Source: Cyclobacteriaceae bacterium (GTDB taxonomy: Bacteria; Bacteroidota; Bacteroidia; Cytophagales; Cyclobacteriaceae). Taken from it: a stretch of DNA of 64,000 bases. The notes under the pieces were generated by a model. That model was not told where the DNA came from and ran no database searches. It saw nothing but the letters and a program-made list of their open reading frames with translations. A program made the position numbers and the translations under genes. The stretch covers positions 30,635 to 94,634 of the forward strand of contig JAEUUG010000006.1 of assembly GCA_016787565.1 (NCBI GenBank), in the 5' to 3' direction. Positions 10,137-19,295 of this stretch are shown here, in pieces (within the stretch, counting starts at the first letter, position 1; each line of letters opens with the position of its first letter).

Positions 10137-11507
10137 TCAACTTGTCATCGCCTTCAATACATCATGCTGGGTAATGATGTGCACACTATCCTGAACATCA
10201 CGAACAAGAACGGCTTTATTGTCTTTGTTAAGTAATGACGATAATACATCCAGCGTGCTATCGGGTGCAACAAAGGGCATGGGTTTATCCATGATATCGC
10301 CCACCATTTTTTGTTGAAGTTTCGGATCGTTAATAATTTTTTCCAATACACTGGCTGAACTGACACTACCCACAAATTGCCCCTGATCCACAACCGGAAT
10401 CTGATCAATTCCCTCGCGGTTCATTAATAAGATGGCTTCACCAACCGTTGATGACCTGGAAACGGTGTGTAAATTATCCTTCCCATTTCTATTCACAATG
10501 ATATCGCGGGCAGTGCTGAAGGTTCGTGTTTCCAGAAATCCATGATCCTTCATCCATTGATCGTTGTATACCTTTGCGAGGTAACGCGTACCATGATCGG
10601 GTAGAAGAATCACCATCGTGTCATCCTTTTTTAAATGCTCGCGTGCATACTCGAGCGCTCCGTGCACAGCCGATCCACTTGACCATCCTACAAATAACCC
10701 TTCTTCACGTGAAAGTTTTCGCGCCATGATGGCACCATCTTTATCGGTTACTTTGATGAATAAATCAATGACATCAAAGTTTACATTTTTGGGAAGGATA
10801 TCTTCTCCGAAGCCTTCTGTCAGGTATGGATAGATTTCATTCTCATCGAAAATGCCAGTCTCCTTATATTTTTTAAAAACGGAGCCATAGGTATCAATAC
10901 CGACTGAAATCATGGCAGGATTTTGTTCTTTCAGAAACTTTGCTGTTCCGCACATCGAACCACCTGTACCTACGGTTGCTACGTAGTGGGTTATTTTACC
11001 TTCGGTCTGTTTCCAGATTTCAGGCCCGGTGGTCTCATAGTGAGCTTGTGCATTGGAGGGATTATCGTATTGATTGGGATAGATTGAATTTGGAATTTCT
11101 GAATTCAGTTTGCGCGCAACGGAATAATACGAACGCGGATCATCCGGGGTAACGTTGGTGGGACATACTATAACTTCTGCACCCACTGCTCTTAAAATAT
11201 TGATTTTTTCTTGCGACTGTTTATCGGCCATCGTAAAGATGCACTTGTAACCCTTGGCAACGGCAGCTAATGCAAGACCCATTCCGGTATTTCCGGAGGT
11301 TCCTTCAATGATGGTTCCACCCGGTTTTAATAGTCCGGCCTTCTCAGCATCTTCTACCATCTTCAGCGCCATACGGTCTTTGGTCGAGTTGCCAGGATTA
11401 AAGTATTCCATCTTGGCAAGAACAGTTCCTGGAATACCTTTTACCAGTTTGTTGAGTTTTACCATGGGGGTATTCCCGATGGTATCAATAATGGAATTGT
11501 AGATCAT
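10137..11507 (-). CDS. cystathionine beta-synthase (PLP enzyme with C-terminal CBS domain pair)
   Basis: The 456-residue product matches a fold-type II PLP enzyme. It has GNTP near the N-terminus, the PLP lysine in NSTKDR (K43), the phosphate loop GTSGNTG, and a VGTGG glycine loop. It also has the PNSIYPNQYDNPSNAQAHY region typical of cystathionine beta-synthase rather than cysteine synthase. The last roughly 120 residues form two CBS domains, which in relatives bind adenosyl ligands and regulate activity. The expected reaction condenses serine (or an activated serine) and homocysteine to cystathionine. Cysteine synthase activity remains possible. ATG at 11507 is chosen over an upstream alternative because family members begin close to this point (MIYNSIIDTIGNTP). 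It follows pyrB by 54 bp on the same strand. Confidence 0.88.
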   Translation of the reverse strand: MIYNSIIDTIGNTPMVKLNKLVKGIPGTVLAKMEYFNPGNSTKDRMALKMVEDAEKAGLLKPGGTIIEGTSGNTGMGLALAAVAKGYKCIFTMADKQSQEKINILRAVGAEVIVCPTNVTPDDPRSYYSVARKLNSEIPNSIYPNQYDNPSNAQAHYETTGPEIWKQTEGKITHYVATVGTGGSMCGTAKFLKEQNPAMISVGIDTYGSVFKKYKETGIFDENEIYPYLTEGFGEDILPKNVNFDVIDLFIKVTDKDGAIMARKLSREEGLFVGWSSGSAVHGALEYAREHLKKDDTMVILLPDHGTRYLAKVYNDQWMKDHGFLETRTFSTARDIIVNRNGKDNLHTVSRSSTVGEAILLMNREGIDQIPVVDQGQFVGSVSSASVLEKIINDPKLQQKMVGDIMDKPMPFVAPDSTLDVLSSLLNKDNKAVLVRDVQDSVHIITQHDVLKAMTS

Positions 11508-11561
11508 GGAATTTTTTTTCGAAGGATAAAAATACAAAAACTAAGGGTAAAATTTGGGCGA

Positions 11562-12488
11562 TCAGGCAGCCGTGCCAGCCAGCAGATATAACACGGCCAT
11601 GCGCACGGCAACACCATTTTCAACCTGATCGAGAATAATGGAATGTTGTGAGTCAGCCGCATCGCTGCTGAGCTCAACGCCCCGGTTGATGGGGCCGGGA
11701 TGCATAATGACGATGGGCTTTTTCAGGCCATCCAGCATTTTTTTGGTGATCCCGTAATACAAGGAGTACTCTCTCAGGGAGGGAAAATATTTGATTTGTT
11801 GGCGCTCGAGTTGAATGCGCAATACATTGGCCACATCGCACCATTGCAGGGCTTTCTGAACATCGAGTTCAACCTCAACACCCAACTGACTGATAAATTT
11901 TGGAAGTAGTGTGGGCGGACCACATACCATAATCTTGGCACCCAGTTTTTGGAGTGCGAAAATATTGGAAAGCGCAACACGCGAATGAAGGATGTCACCA
12001 ATGATGGCAATTTTTTTCCCAGATACACTTCCTAGTTTTTCCCGAATCGAAAAGGTATCGAGCAGTGCTTGCGTGGGATGTTCATGCGTGCCATCTCCTG
12101 CATTCACGATGTTAGCCTTAATGTGTTTGGCTAAATAGTGCGGTGCACCCGGACTGGCATGACGCATAACAACCATATCCACTTTCATGGCCAGTATATT
12201 ATTCACAGTGTCGAGTAATGTCTCGCCTTTTTTGACAGAACTGGTAGAGGCTGAAAAATTAACAACATCGGCCGAAAGTCTTTTCTCAGCAAGTTCGAAT
12301 GACAATCGTGTACGGGTCGAATTTTCAAAGAAGATGTTGGCGATCGTCACATCGCGAAGCGAAGGAACTTTTTTTATCGGACGGTTAATGACTTCTTTAA
12401 AATTGGCAGCTGTTTCAAAAATAAGTTCTATGTCTTCCCGTGTAATGTCTTTGATACCAAGCAGGTGTTTTTGACTGAGTTTCGACAT
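11562..12488 (-). CDS. pyrB: aspartate carbamoyltransferase catalytic subunit
   Basis: At 308 residues it has the usual length of the catalytic chain. It carries the carbamoyl-phosphate loop FFENSTRTRLSFE, the mobile-loop lysine region SSVKKGETLLDT, HASPGAPH, and the active-site HEHPTQALLD. It catalyses carbamoyl phosphate + aspartate to carbamoyl aspartate, the committed step of pyrimidine synthesis, in the cytoplasm. No regulatory chain (pyrI) lies nearby, so it probably works as a simple trimer. It follows pyrR with a 6-nt gap, and the two are surely co-transcribed. Confidence 0.96.
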   Translation of the reverse strand: MSKLSQKHLLGIKDITREDIELIFETAANFKEVINRPIKKVPSLRDVTIANIFFENSTRTRLSFELAEKRLSADVVNFSASTSSVKKGETLLDTVNNILAMKVDMVVMRHASPGAPHYLAKHIKANIVNAGDGTHEHPTQALLDTFSIREKLGSVSGKKIAIIGDILHSRVALSNIFALQKLGAKIMVCGPPTLLPKFISQLGVEVELDVQKALQWCDVANVLRIQLERQQIKYFPSLREYSLYYGITKKMLDGLKKPIVIMHPGPINRGVELSSDAADSQHSIILDQVENGVAVRMAVLYLLAGTAA

Positions 12489-12494
12489 AGTAGT

Positions 12495-13037
12495 TTAATC
12501 CTTGTTGACTAACCAGATTTTGTTTTTTGAAATATCGTCAGATTCCAAATGCACCAACACCCGCTGTGATGCCAGGGTATTTACCGCTTTACCAATGTAA
12601 TCGGCAGCAATGGGCAATTCACGGTTGTACTTTCTGTCAATTAATACGAGCAGTTCAACCTTAGCCGGGCGACCAAAGGCTATCATTGCATCCATAGCAG
12701 CCCGAATGGTTCTACCGGTAAACAAGACATCATCTACCAGTACCACTTTTTTTCCTTCTATTATAAAGGGTATACGATTTTCGCTGGCTTTTGCCACAAT
12801 CTCTCTTCTTCTAAAGTCATCACGGTAAAAGGTAGCGTCCAGATAGCCTAACGGGATTTCTTTTTTCGTCTCCTTTAACAGCCTTTTGTGGATTAACTCT
12901 GCCAGAAAAATACCACGGGGCTGCATGCCAATTATGACTGTATCTGGAAAATCTCTGTGATTTTCAATCAATTCCTGGCATAAACGGCTTATGGTGATGT
13001 CGAGAAGGTGGGAGTCGAGGATGAGTTTTTTCTGCAT
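12495..13037 (-). CDS. pyrR: bifunctional pyr operon regulator / uracil phosphoribosyltransferase
   Basis: The 180-residue type I phosphoribosyltransferase has the PRPP loop VVLVDDVLFTGRTIRAA and the downstream RELPIAADYIGK region of PyrR. PyrR makes UMP from uracil and PRPP. In Firmicutes it also binds pyr mRNA to control attenuation. ATG at 13037 is preferred over an upstream in-frame TTG at 13052. A TATATTTG box (13057 to 13050, minus strand) lies almost directly before it, implying a very short leader. No attenuator hairpin is visible before pyrR or in the 6-nt gap to pyrB, so an RNA-binding role is not supported by this sequence. Confidence 0.9.
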   Translation of the reverse strand: MQKKLILDSHLLDITISRLCQELIENHRDFPDTVIIGMQPRGIFLAELIHKRLLKETKKEIPLGYLDATFYRDDFRRREIVAKASENRIPFIIEGKKVVLVDDVLFTGRTIRAAMDAMIAFGRPAKVELLVLIDRKYNRELPIAADYIGKAVNTLASQRVLVHLESDDISKNKIWLVNKD

Positions 13038-13049
13038 ACTTACCGAGTG

Positions 13050-13080
13050 CAAATATAGAAAAAGACAGCCATTCTAAAAT
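13050..13080 (-). promoter_or_regulatory. Bacteroidota-type promoter for pyrR-pyrB
   Basis: On the minus strand a perfect TAnnTTTG box (TATATTTG, 13057-13050) is preceded by ATTTTAG about 18 nt upstream, as a weak -33 element. The predicted start of transcription is only a few bases from the pyrR ATG. Confidence 0.45.
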
Positions 13081-13128
13081 GGTTTTTATTAGAGGGTAGG
13101 GTTTGGTATACGTTAGGCGATTAATGCC

Positions 13129-14694
13129 TTACGGATCGGCAATCTTGATCCTGTTGATAAAGAATACTTTCCTTTTTAACTCCGATCTGTTTTGCCTGGT
13201 ATTCGATATTTTCTGGACTCCATATGCATAAAAATTGTGCTCATACCAATACTCCAGTTTGCTTTTTTCCGTATCGCCTTTGCGCACAAAATCGGTATCG
13301 CTATTTAATTTGATCGGCTCCATCGTCTTACCTTCCAGAACGTTGTTATCTCTGATGATTTTGGTACGCAACTGGTGGTTGTAGAGGTAAATCATAGCGA
13401 GCTGCTGCTGCTGATCATCCAATTTTACAAACTGCTCCATTTCAAATGTTTTCACATCATTGATTTCAAAACTATTATCCCACAATAATTTTCCTTTTGC
13501 ATTAAAGCCAATAACAATTGCATGGGTGTAGTTGTATCCATCGAAAATACGCCCATTCTGAATTCTGGAATAGGGTGCGTAGGAATAATTGTACTGGTAG
13601 AACCCTCCGAAGAATGAACGATCACTATAAATGTATCGTGGGTAGAATGCTTCCCCCAGCAAGATAAATTGGTTTTGATACGGCACGAGTTCATGTACCA
13701 TTAGCCGATAGTTGAGTCTTATTTTTAATCCTTTCGCTTTTCTTCGTTCAATTCTATTTTTTACACGTTGCTCACGCCTGGATTTCATGTATTTGAAAAA
13801 ATTTTGCAGATCACCATAACTGTAATATTGTATCTGTTGACTCCCCAATGGGTCAATGCTCGCAATATAGATTCCTTTTGAATATTCACTATTCCGGTTA
13901 CCATACGTACCGGCAACAACCTGATTCCCATTGTGTGTTTTGATGGATCGGCCAAACGTGAAATTCTTATTGCGTTCGGGTTCAAGGGGAATTTTATTCA
14001 CCAGGGTTCCTTCCTGATCGTAGTTTCGAATATAAACCGTTTGCTGTCGCTGCAGGTTCCGGGCACTTACCAGCACATCAAATGAACCGTCATCATATGT
14101 TCGGACCTGTGTAAGTTCGCCCGTTTCTGTGAAAAGGCCAGGTGCTACTTTTGATTTTTTGTCTGCCAGCGATAAGTACAACACTATCGGGATTCTATTA
14201 AAGTATCCACCTACGAGTGCAGCGCGCTGTGTCATATCGAAGGTTGTTATCTGCATCGGAATATAATTCCGAAACTCCTCGATGGTATAGGTGCTTTTGT
14301 CGGCATCTATGATCAGCATGAATAAATCATTGCGACTATAATCACGGAACCGCAAAAGAACATACAGTGAGGTGTTGAAAAATTTTGTCCGTACGACCGA
14401 TAAATTCTTTTCCAGCCGGATGGCTCCGCGCCACTTAAGCTGAAACGCTGTGTCTATGTAAATGAGTTCGAGTGAATTATCAGGCAATACAAATTGCCGA
14501 TACAAAAAGATGCCTTTCTCTTCAGCGTTCACCACCTCAAATGAGGTGTCAAGCTCACCCAGTGAAAACTCCAGCCGATTGCCCTGAGCAACCTGTGCTT
14601 CGGAGGCATGGGTGATTAGTATAGAAAAGATGAATAAGCTGAGCGGTGCGAATTTCAGTTTACTGAATTTGTATTTTATTAATGTAGAAAACAT
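13129..14694 (-). CDS. exported protein of unknown function (paralogue of its upstream neighbour)
   Basis: I do not recognise the family. The product is about 521 residues with an N-terminal signal peptide (hydrophobic stretch about 15-30, ending near ASEAQ). The rest is beta-rich, with repeated short strands and aromatic residues. A basic RREQRVKNRIERRKAKG segment lies in the middle, and a Tyr-rich stretch (FFGGFYQYNYSYAPYSR) follows. It aligns by eye along its length with the gene directly upstream (14660-16297). Both end in a YWYEHNFYAYG- or HWHDNTYFVWG-like motif followed by FINRIKI or YINKIQI. Its ATG at 14694 lies inside the upstream gene, a 35-nt overlap, suggesting coupled translation. 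A periplasmic or outer-membrane location is inferred. Confidence 0.7.
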   Translation of the reverse strand: MFSTLIKYKFSKLKFAPLSLFIFSILITHASEAQVAQGNRLEFSLGELDTSFEVVNAEEKGIFLYRQFVLPDNSLELIYIDTAFQLKWRGAIRLEKNLSVVRTKFFNTSLYVLLRFRDYSRNDLFMLIIDADKSTYTIEEFRNYIPMQITTFDMTQRAALVGGYFNRIPIVLYLSLADKKSKVAPGLFTETGELTQVRTYDDGSFDVLVSARNLQRQQTVYIRNYDQEGTLVNKIPLEPERNKNFTFGRSIKTHNGNQVVAGTYGNRNSEYSKGIYIASIDPLGSQQIQYYSYGDLQNFFKYMKSRREQRVKNRIERRKAKGLKIRLNYRLMVHELVPYQNQFILLGEAFYPRYIYSDRSFFGGFYQYNYSYAPYSRIQNGRIFDGYNYTHAIVIGFNAKGKLLWDNSFEINDVKTFEMEQFVKLDDQQQQLAMIYLYNHQLRTKIIRDNNVLEGKTMEPIKLNSDTDFVRKGDTEKSKLEYWYEHNFYAYGVQKISNTRQNRSELKRKVFFINRIKIADP

Positions 14695-16297
14695 CACGTA
14701 CGCGTTCGGCTTTGGTTACGTTTCTGATGGTTTGATAGCCCCACACAAAATACGTGTTATCGTGCCAATGCCCGATTCCTGTCTCATTTTTTTCCGAACG
14801 TATTTCTTCAATGGGATCATTGAGTTTTATTTTCACGACATCAGAAATTACTTCACCCGTTTGAAGAACAATATTTTTAACCAATAGTTCTGACTTCTTC
14901 TTGTAGAAGAAAACTACTGAAGTAGGTGAATAATGGAATTCACTTACCTGCTCTAATGCCGAGCGTTGGATATCATCTATCTTTATGCTATAGTCCCATC
15001 GTAATTTACCGTTAGGGTCAAAAAATAAGAGCGTACTCGCAAACGTTTTTATGTCCTCTGCATTTTTCAGATTGTTACCATAGGCGTACGATGGTCTGTA
15101 AACGCGCATGCCTGGATAGTAGCCGCTCCAATAGGGGTTATAAAAACCATAAGGGTTATACCCGTACGGATTGTTGTAATATGGATTTGAACTATATACG
15201 TTGACTGAAGATGGATTATACACTTCGGCCAGGAGCAAGTATCCCTCAGGTCGTTCTTCAATTTTAAAGGGAACAACATACGCTGTGAAATCAGGCTTTT
15301 TGCCCGATTGTAAATCTTCTTTTGTTTTTTCTTTGATCCGTGTGGCGCGCTTTGGTTTAAGGTAGTCCAGAAAATGATCCAGCATTCCAAAATGAGTGTA
15401 TTGAATTCGCTGTTCATTAAAGGGGTCAACTTTTACCGCGAAAAAGCCATTGGATTGTTTGCTCGTTCGTTCACCCCATGTACCCAATACTACTAAATCC
15501 TCCCGCTCTAGCGTGCTGCTCATGCTGGTTTGCAGCGTGATGTTCTCTTCGATCGGCACAATGGACTCTAACAGCAGCACACCATTCTCATCAAATGTTT
15601 TGAAGATTAATTTTCGTTCTGCGCGCGAGCTTCGGTCAATCAATACAGTATTAAAGGTTTGGTTTTGGTTGACCCGAATGTCAACCACTTCGGTATCCTT
15701 TTGAAAAAAACCGGGAAGAACTTTGATTTGATTTTCAGCAGGCGTGTAGAGCAATACGGCCGGCTCATTGTTGACATATCCACCCAATACAATATGTTCA
15801 CCAGTTTTGTGAAAGTGGGTTATCTTAAAATCCAGCTCAGGTTTGATTTCATGACGGCCAATCTCTTCGCCCTTGTTTACATCGAATGTTACAAGCTGTA
15901 AACTATTTTTGTTTGTCTCACCCATACGAAAAAGCAAGAGAAGTTGATGCGGAACAATTTCAAAGCCCATCAACGTGTGGCGTTGTTCAATTTCAAATTC
16001 AAGATTATGTTTTTCCTGTAACGCAGTATCCAAAATCACCAACTCCCATTTACGCTTATTGCCGCTAAATTTTTCTTTTTCCCGTACCAGTGCTATTCCG
16101 TTACCCTTTAAAGAAATAGCAGTAAAGTATTCGCTGGAATTTTTTTGGTCGCGTTCATAACGATGGGTCTGCGTGAGTTGAGCAAGGGCCGGATTTGAAA
16201 GACATGCGAACAAAAAAAGGAATAGGAATATGACCCTGTGGTCGGTGGTGATACGTGTAGAATAGATAGGGGTGGAAGACTGATTATCCGTTTTCAT
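14660..16297 (-). CDS. exported protein of unknown function (paralogue of its downstream neighbour)
   Basis: This 545-residue protein has a signal peptide (hydrophobic about 22-37, cleavage near NPALAQ). The remainder is beta-rich, with a basic KPKRATRIKEKTKED patch followed by a Tyr/Asn/Pro/Gly-rich stretch around residues 375-395. The family is not recognised. It shares overall length, the order of segments and the C-terminal motif with the next gene downstream, so the pair is a tandem duplication that has diverged strongly. The ATG overlaps the stop of the EVE-domain gene (ATGA). Each copy has its own signal peptide, which argues against a single frameshifted gene. Confidence 0.72.
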   Translation of the reverse strand: MKTDNQSSTPIYSTRITTDHRVIFLFLFLFACLSNPALAQLTQTHRYERDQKNSSEYFTAISLKGNGIALVREKEKFSGNKRKWELVILDTALQEKHNLEFEIEQRHTLMGFEIVPHQLLLLFRMGETNKNSLQLVTFDVNKGEEIGRHEIKPELDFKITHFHKTGEHIVLGGYVNNEPAVLLYTPAENQIKVLPGFFQKDTEVVDIRVNQNQTFNTVLIDRSSRAERKLIFKTFDENGVLLLESIVPIEENITLQTSMSSTLEREDLVVLGTWGERTSKQSNGFFAVKVDPFNEQRIQYTHFGMLDHFLDYLKPKRATRIKEKTKEDLQSGKKPDFTAYVVPFKIEERPEGYLLLAEVYNPSSVNVYSSNPYYNNPYGYNPYGFYNPYWSGYYPGMRVYRPSYAYGNNLKNAEDIKTFASTLLFFDPNGKLRWDYSIKIDDIQRSALEQVSEFHYSPTSVVFFYKKKSELLVKNIVLQTGEVISDVVKIKLNDPIEEIRSEKNETGIGHWHDNTYFVWGYQTIRNVTKAERVRDVFYINKIQIQ

Positions 16298-16698
16298 TTT
16301 TGTTCGCTCAGGGCAATGACAAAGTCAAATTCAGAAACTTTTACGGGCTGAACAGACAGACGTGAAGTACGTACCAGCGCCATATCCGACAAGTTCTTCT
16401 GCGTTTTAATTTCAGCCAATGTAACAGGTCTTTTTAGTTTTTTTTCTGCACCCAGTTCTACCGCAATCCATTCGTTATCCTTTGGATCGGGAAAAGCCTC
16501 TTTGGTAACTTTGCCGATTCCAACAATTGCCTTTCCTTCATTGCTATGATAGAAAAATGCCAGGTCGCCTTTTTTCATGGCCTTTAAATTATTGCGCGCC
16601 TGATAATTGCGAACGCCATCCCACACTGTCTTTTTATCTTTCTGAAAGTCATCCCAGGAATAGGTATCCGGTTCACTTTTAACCAGCCAATAGTTCAT
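16294..16698 (-). CDS. EVE-domain protein
   Basis: The 134-residue protein begins MNYWLVKSEPDTYSWDDF and continues with DGVRNYQARNNLK and GDLAFFYHS, the signature of the EVE/thymocyte nuclear protein 1 family (PUA-like fold). Known family members bind modified bases in nucleic acids, but the ligand of this bacterial form is unknown. ATG at 16698 is chosen because the family starts exactly here, although the frame stays open further upstream. It overlaps the next gene by 4 nt. Nothing nearby suggests a restriction or RNA-modification context. Confidence 0.9.
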   Translation of the reverse strand: MNYWLVKSEPDTYSWDDFQKDKKTVWDGVRNYQARNNLKAMKKGDLAFFYHSNEGKAIVGIGKVTKEAFPDPKDNEWIAVELGAEKKLKRPVTLAEIKTQKNLSDMALVRTSRLSVQPVKVSEFDFVIALSEQK

Positions 16699-16762
16699 AG
16701 TGTATGAATTTGATTTTCTAAAATAGTAAATAGTCTCCGTATTTTCTGTTGCTTTGTCTGAA

Positions 16763-17770
16763 ATGAAAGTTTTGATCATTGGTTATTCTTCATTAGGTGG
16801 TGTTATTTTTTCCACCCCGGTTATACGCACCTTAAAAACACAGTTGGCGGACGGAGAAATTCATTATTTGATGAAGCCGCATGTTGCCCCGGCAATGCAG
16901 GAGAATCCCTACATCGATAAAATACTTATTGAAGAACAGTCTTTCCGGAAAACCTATCAGCAGTTGCGCGGTGAACGATACGATGTCATCGTTGATTTAA
17001 GTTCAACGTTTATCAATTCGGTTTTGACTTTTTTACTGCGAACAAAAACATATCGATTACCCGGTTATCGCTGGAAAACATGGTTGATGGTGCGGTTCGG
17101 TATGAATCAGTTACCCAATCTTCATTTGACAGAACGAATGTTACTAACCATTAAGCCGCTGGGTGTGAAGCCGGATGATCTCGGACTGGATTATTTTATA
17201 CCCGATAAAGATGAAGTTCCACTGGAATGGTTGCCGGAGCCGTTTCGAAAAGGTTATGTGGCCTTCTATATGGGAGCTTCTTACAATACGCGGAAACTTC
17301 CGATAACCCGGATGATTGAATTGTGTGATAAGATCAACAAACCTGTTTTGTTGTTGGGCACGCCAGAAGATTTTCAGGCGGGAGAAAGCATTGCACAATT
17401 CTTTCTACGATCAGAGCAGAATCATGCCTGGGAAGAAGGATTGCGGGAGCTCAATAAGAAGACAATCATTTTTAATGGATGTGGCAAATTTAATGTAAAC
17501 CAAACGGCCAGTGTTATCCGTCAGGCACGGTATGTTTTTTTATTTGATGGGAACTTCATTCCCGTTGCTTCTGCTTTCCGAAAAGAAGTATTTTCCATCT
17601 GGGGCAATACGGTTCCATCGTTTGGCCAATACCCTTTTAACACCCGTTTTACAGTTCTTGAAAATAATAAACTTTCGTGCCGGCCCTGTTCCGCTTCGGG
17701 ATTTGATAAATGTCCGAAAGGACATTTCAAGTGCATGCAGGAAAATCCTTTTGATTTTTATCTGCCATGA
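16763..17770 (+). CDS. glycosyltransferase family 9 (heptosyltransferase-like)
   Basis: The 335-residue protein has the N-terminal MKVLIIGYSSLGGVIFSTPVIRTLK pattern of ADP-heptose:LPS heptosyltransferases (GT-B fold). It also has the C-terminal nucleotide-sugar region, where SIWGNTVPSFGQYP corresponds to the family's FGPT-type loop. A Cys-rich end (CRPCSASGFDKCPKGHFKCM) follows. It would add a heptose or similar sugar to the lipopolysaccharide core on the inner leaflet of the inner membrane. The start is the ATG at 16763; an in-frame TTG at 16754 is a less likely alternative. It is a single gene, divergent from the EVE gene and ending at a strong terminator. Confidence 0.85.
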   Translation: MKVLIIGYSSLGGVIFSTPVIRTLKTQLADGEIHYLMKPHVAPAMQENPYIDKILIEEQSFRKTYQQLRGERYDVIVDLSSTFINSVLTFLLRTKTYRLPGYRWKTWLMVRFGMNQLPNLHLTERMLLTIKPLGVKPDDLGLDYFIPDKDEVPLEWLPEPFRKGYVAFYMGASYNTRKLPITRMIELCDKINKPVLLLGTPEDFQAGESIAQFFLRSEQNHAWEEGLRELNKKTIIFNGCGKFNVNQTASVIRQARYVFLFDGNFIPVASAFRKEVFSIWGNTVPSFGQYPFNTRFTVLENNKLSCRPCSASGFDKCPKGHFKCMQENPFDFYLP

Positions 17771-17776
17771 GCAAAC

Positions 17777-17810
17777 AAAAAAGAGAGCCACTAGCGTGGC
17801 TCTCTTTTTT
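17777..17810. terminator. bidirectional terminator
   Basis: A 15-bp perfect stem (17777-17791 with 17796-17810) with a TAGC loop, A-rich on the left and T-rich on the right. It can terminate both the glycosyltransferase gene (plus) and the susD-like gene (minus). Confidence 0.9.
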
Positions 17811-17830
17811 AATACTAAATTCAGATGATA

Positions 17831-19261
17831 CTAGTAGCCTTCATTTTGAACAAGATTCTTGTTCACATCCGTTTCACGCTGAGGAACGGGGAAGATCAAA
17901 CGTGGGCTGTCCCAAGCCGGGCCATTGGTATTATTAGAACCAGCTGTTGTGCCACGTGTTCTCTTGATGTCGTGTAACAGATGGCCCTCATACGCCAATT
18001 CAAGAAATCTTTCTTTCAAAATGGCATCCAGATCTAAATCAGCAATATCGAGGTTTGGTAAATTTACCCGTGTGCGGATTCTGTTCACATCGTTTAACGG
18101 CTCGTCTCCAACATTACTGCCCAAACGGAAATTAGCTTCTGCTCGTGTTAAATACATTTCAGCAAGACGAATAACCGGAACGTGACCGAAACGGTCGAGG
18201 TGTTTGTTGGTTAATCTTCGACCTGATGATGTATTAAAGTAGGTACGTCTTACATCGCCCGTTTCATGCAAATTGACCCAAGAGGTTTCAGGAGTTAGAT
18301 CTCTGCGTCCTGCGGTGCCGGGAATGGATGAAATTGTTCCTCCATAGTAGGTGTTCAAACCATTGGTTCCATCCTGATTGGTAATTTTAATGTAGAAAAT
18401 GTATTCCAAAGGAGCAACGCCACCAAAATTGATGTAGTTGAACCACAGATTATTGAAGGGTTCCGTTAAGGAATAGCGGTTAGATTCAATAACCTGATTA
18501 GCAGCATCAAGCGCAGTGGCGTAGTCACCCTGCATCAATGCAATTCGTGAAAGTTGAGCCAAGGCAGCCCACTTTGTTGCATAATGTTGATTGGTTTCGG
18601 GCAACAGCGTTACAGCCGCTTGTAAATCCGATTTTGCCTGGGCATAAACTTCAGCAACTGTATTGCGTGAAGGATAATCACTTTCATTTAGCCCGTCAAT
18701 TTGAAAAGGTGTGGGTGTTAAAACCAAAGGTACCGCCAGATTGGTGTTGTTATTACCATCACCCCAGGTTCTACCGTATAAACGAGCAAGCTCAAAATAA
18801 AGTGAACCACGGATGAATAGTGCCTCTCCTTCTACAGAGGCCGTAGGACGGATAACTCCCTCACTGAGCTCCAGATTATCAAGAACCACATTGCAGGTAT
18901 TGATTGTTTCATAGGCATCAGCCCAGGTATCTCTTGCCCACGCATTGTCTGTAAGAATAACATTGCTGGTGGTGGTAATACTTGCAATTTGTAACAAACC
19001 ATTAAAGGTTCCTCTGAAACGGAGATAGTACCGGTTGGCCCACATATCGGCTACCAGTTGAATATCACCTCCATAGAGGCTGGCACTTTGTAATCCATCA
19101 TAGGCACCTATTAAGGCCCCTACCAGATCACCTTCAGTTGATAAGGCCTTTTCAGGAGATAAACTCTGGTTGGGCACAATATCAAGTTTATCCTGGCATC
19201 CAGTTGCAATAGCCATCAGTGAGGGTATTATCAAAAGGAGTTTTATGATATTTCTTTTCAT
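17831..19261 (-). CDS. SusD/RagB-family outer-membrane nutrient-binding lipoprotein
   Basis: The 476-residue lipoprotein has a signal peptide ending in a lipobox at AIATGC. It then shows the typical SusD N-terminal segment (LDIVPNQSLSP) and the C-terminal region with RLAEMYLTRAEANFR, DVNRIRTR and ERFLELAYEGHLLHDIKR, all hallmarks of RagB/SusD. SusD proteins cap the SusC channel on the cell surface and capture glycans or peptides. No glycosidase, peptidase, sigma or anti-sigma gene is next to the pair, so the substrate is unknown. The start is the ATG at 19261; an upstream TTG is disregarded. Confidence 0.93.
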   Translation of the reverse strand: MKRNIIKLLLIIPSLMAIATGCQDKLDIVPNQSLSPEKALSTEGDLVGALIGAYDGLQSASLYGGDIQLVADMWANRYYLRFRGTFNGLLQIASITTTSNVILTDNAWARDTWADAYETINTCNVVLDNLELSEGVIRPTASVEGEALFIRGSLYFELARLYGRTWGDGNNNTNLAVPLVLTPTPFQIDGLNESDYPSRNTVAEVYAQAKSDLQAAVTLLPETNQHYATKWAALAQLSRIALMQGDYATALDAANQVIESNRYSLTEPFNNLWFNYINFGGVAPLEYIFYIKITNQDGTNGLNTYYGGTISSIPGTAGRRDLTPETSWVNLHETGDVRRTYFNTSSGRRLTNKHLDRFGHVPVIRLAEMYLTRAEANFRLGSNVGDEPLNDVNRIRTRVNLPNLDIADLDLDAILKERFLELAYEGHLLHDIKRTRGTTAGSNNTNGPAWDSPRLIFPVPQRETDVNKNLVQNEGY

Positions 19262-19295
19262 AGTATTCAATTAATGATGTTGATAATTATAACGT

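Noticed and set aside
13129..16297. The two exported proteins as one gene broken by a frameshift
   Set aside because: Both have their own signal peptide and the same C-terminal motif, so they are tandem paralogues.
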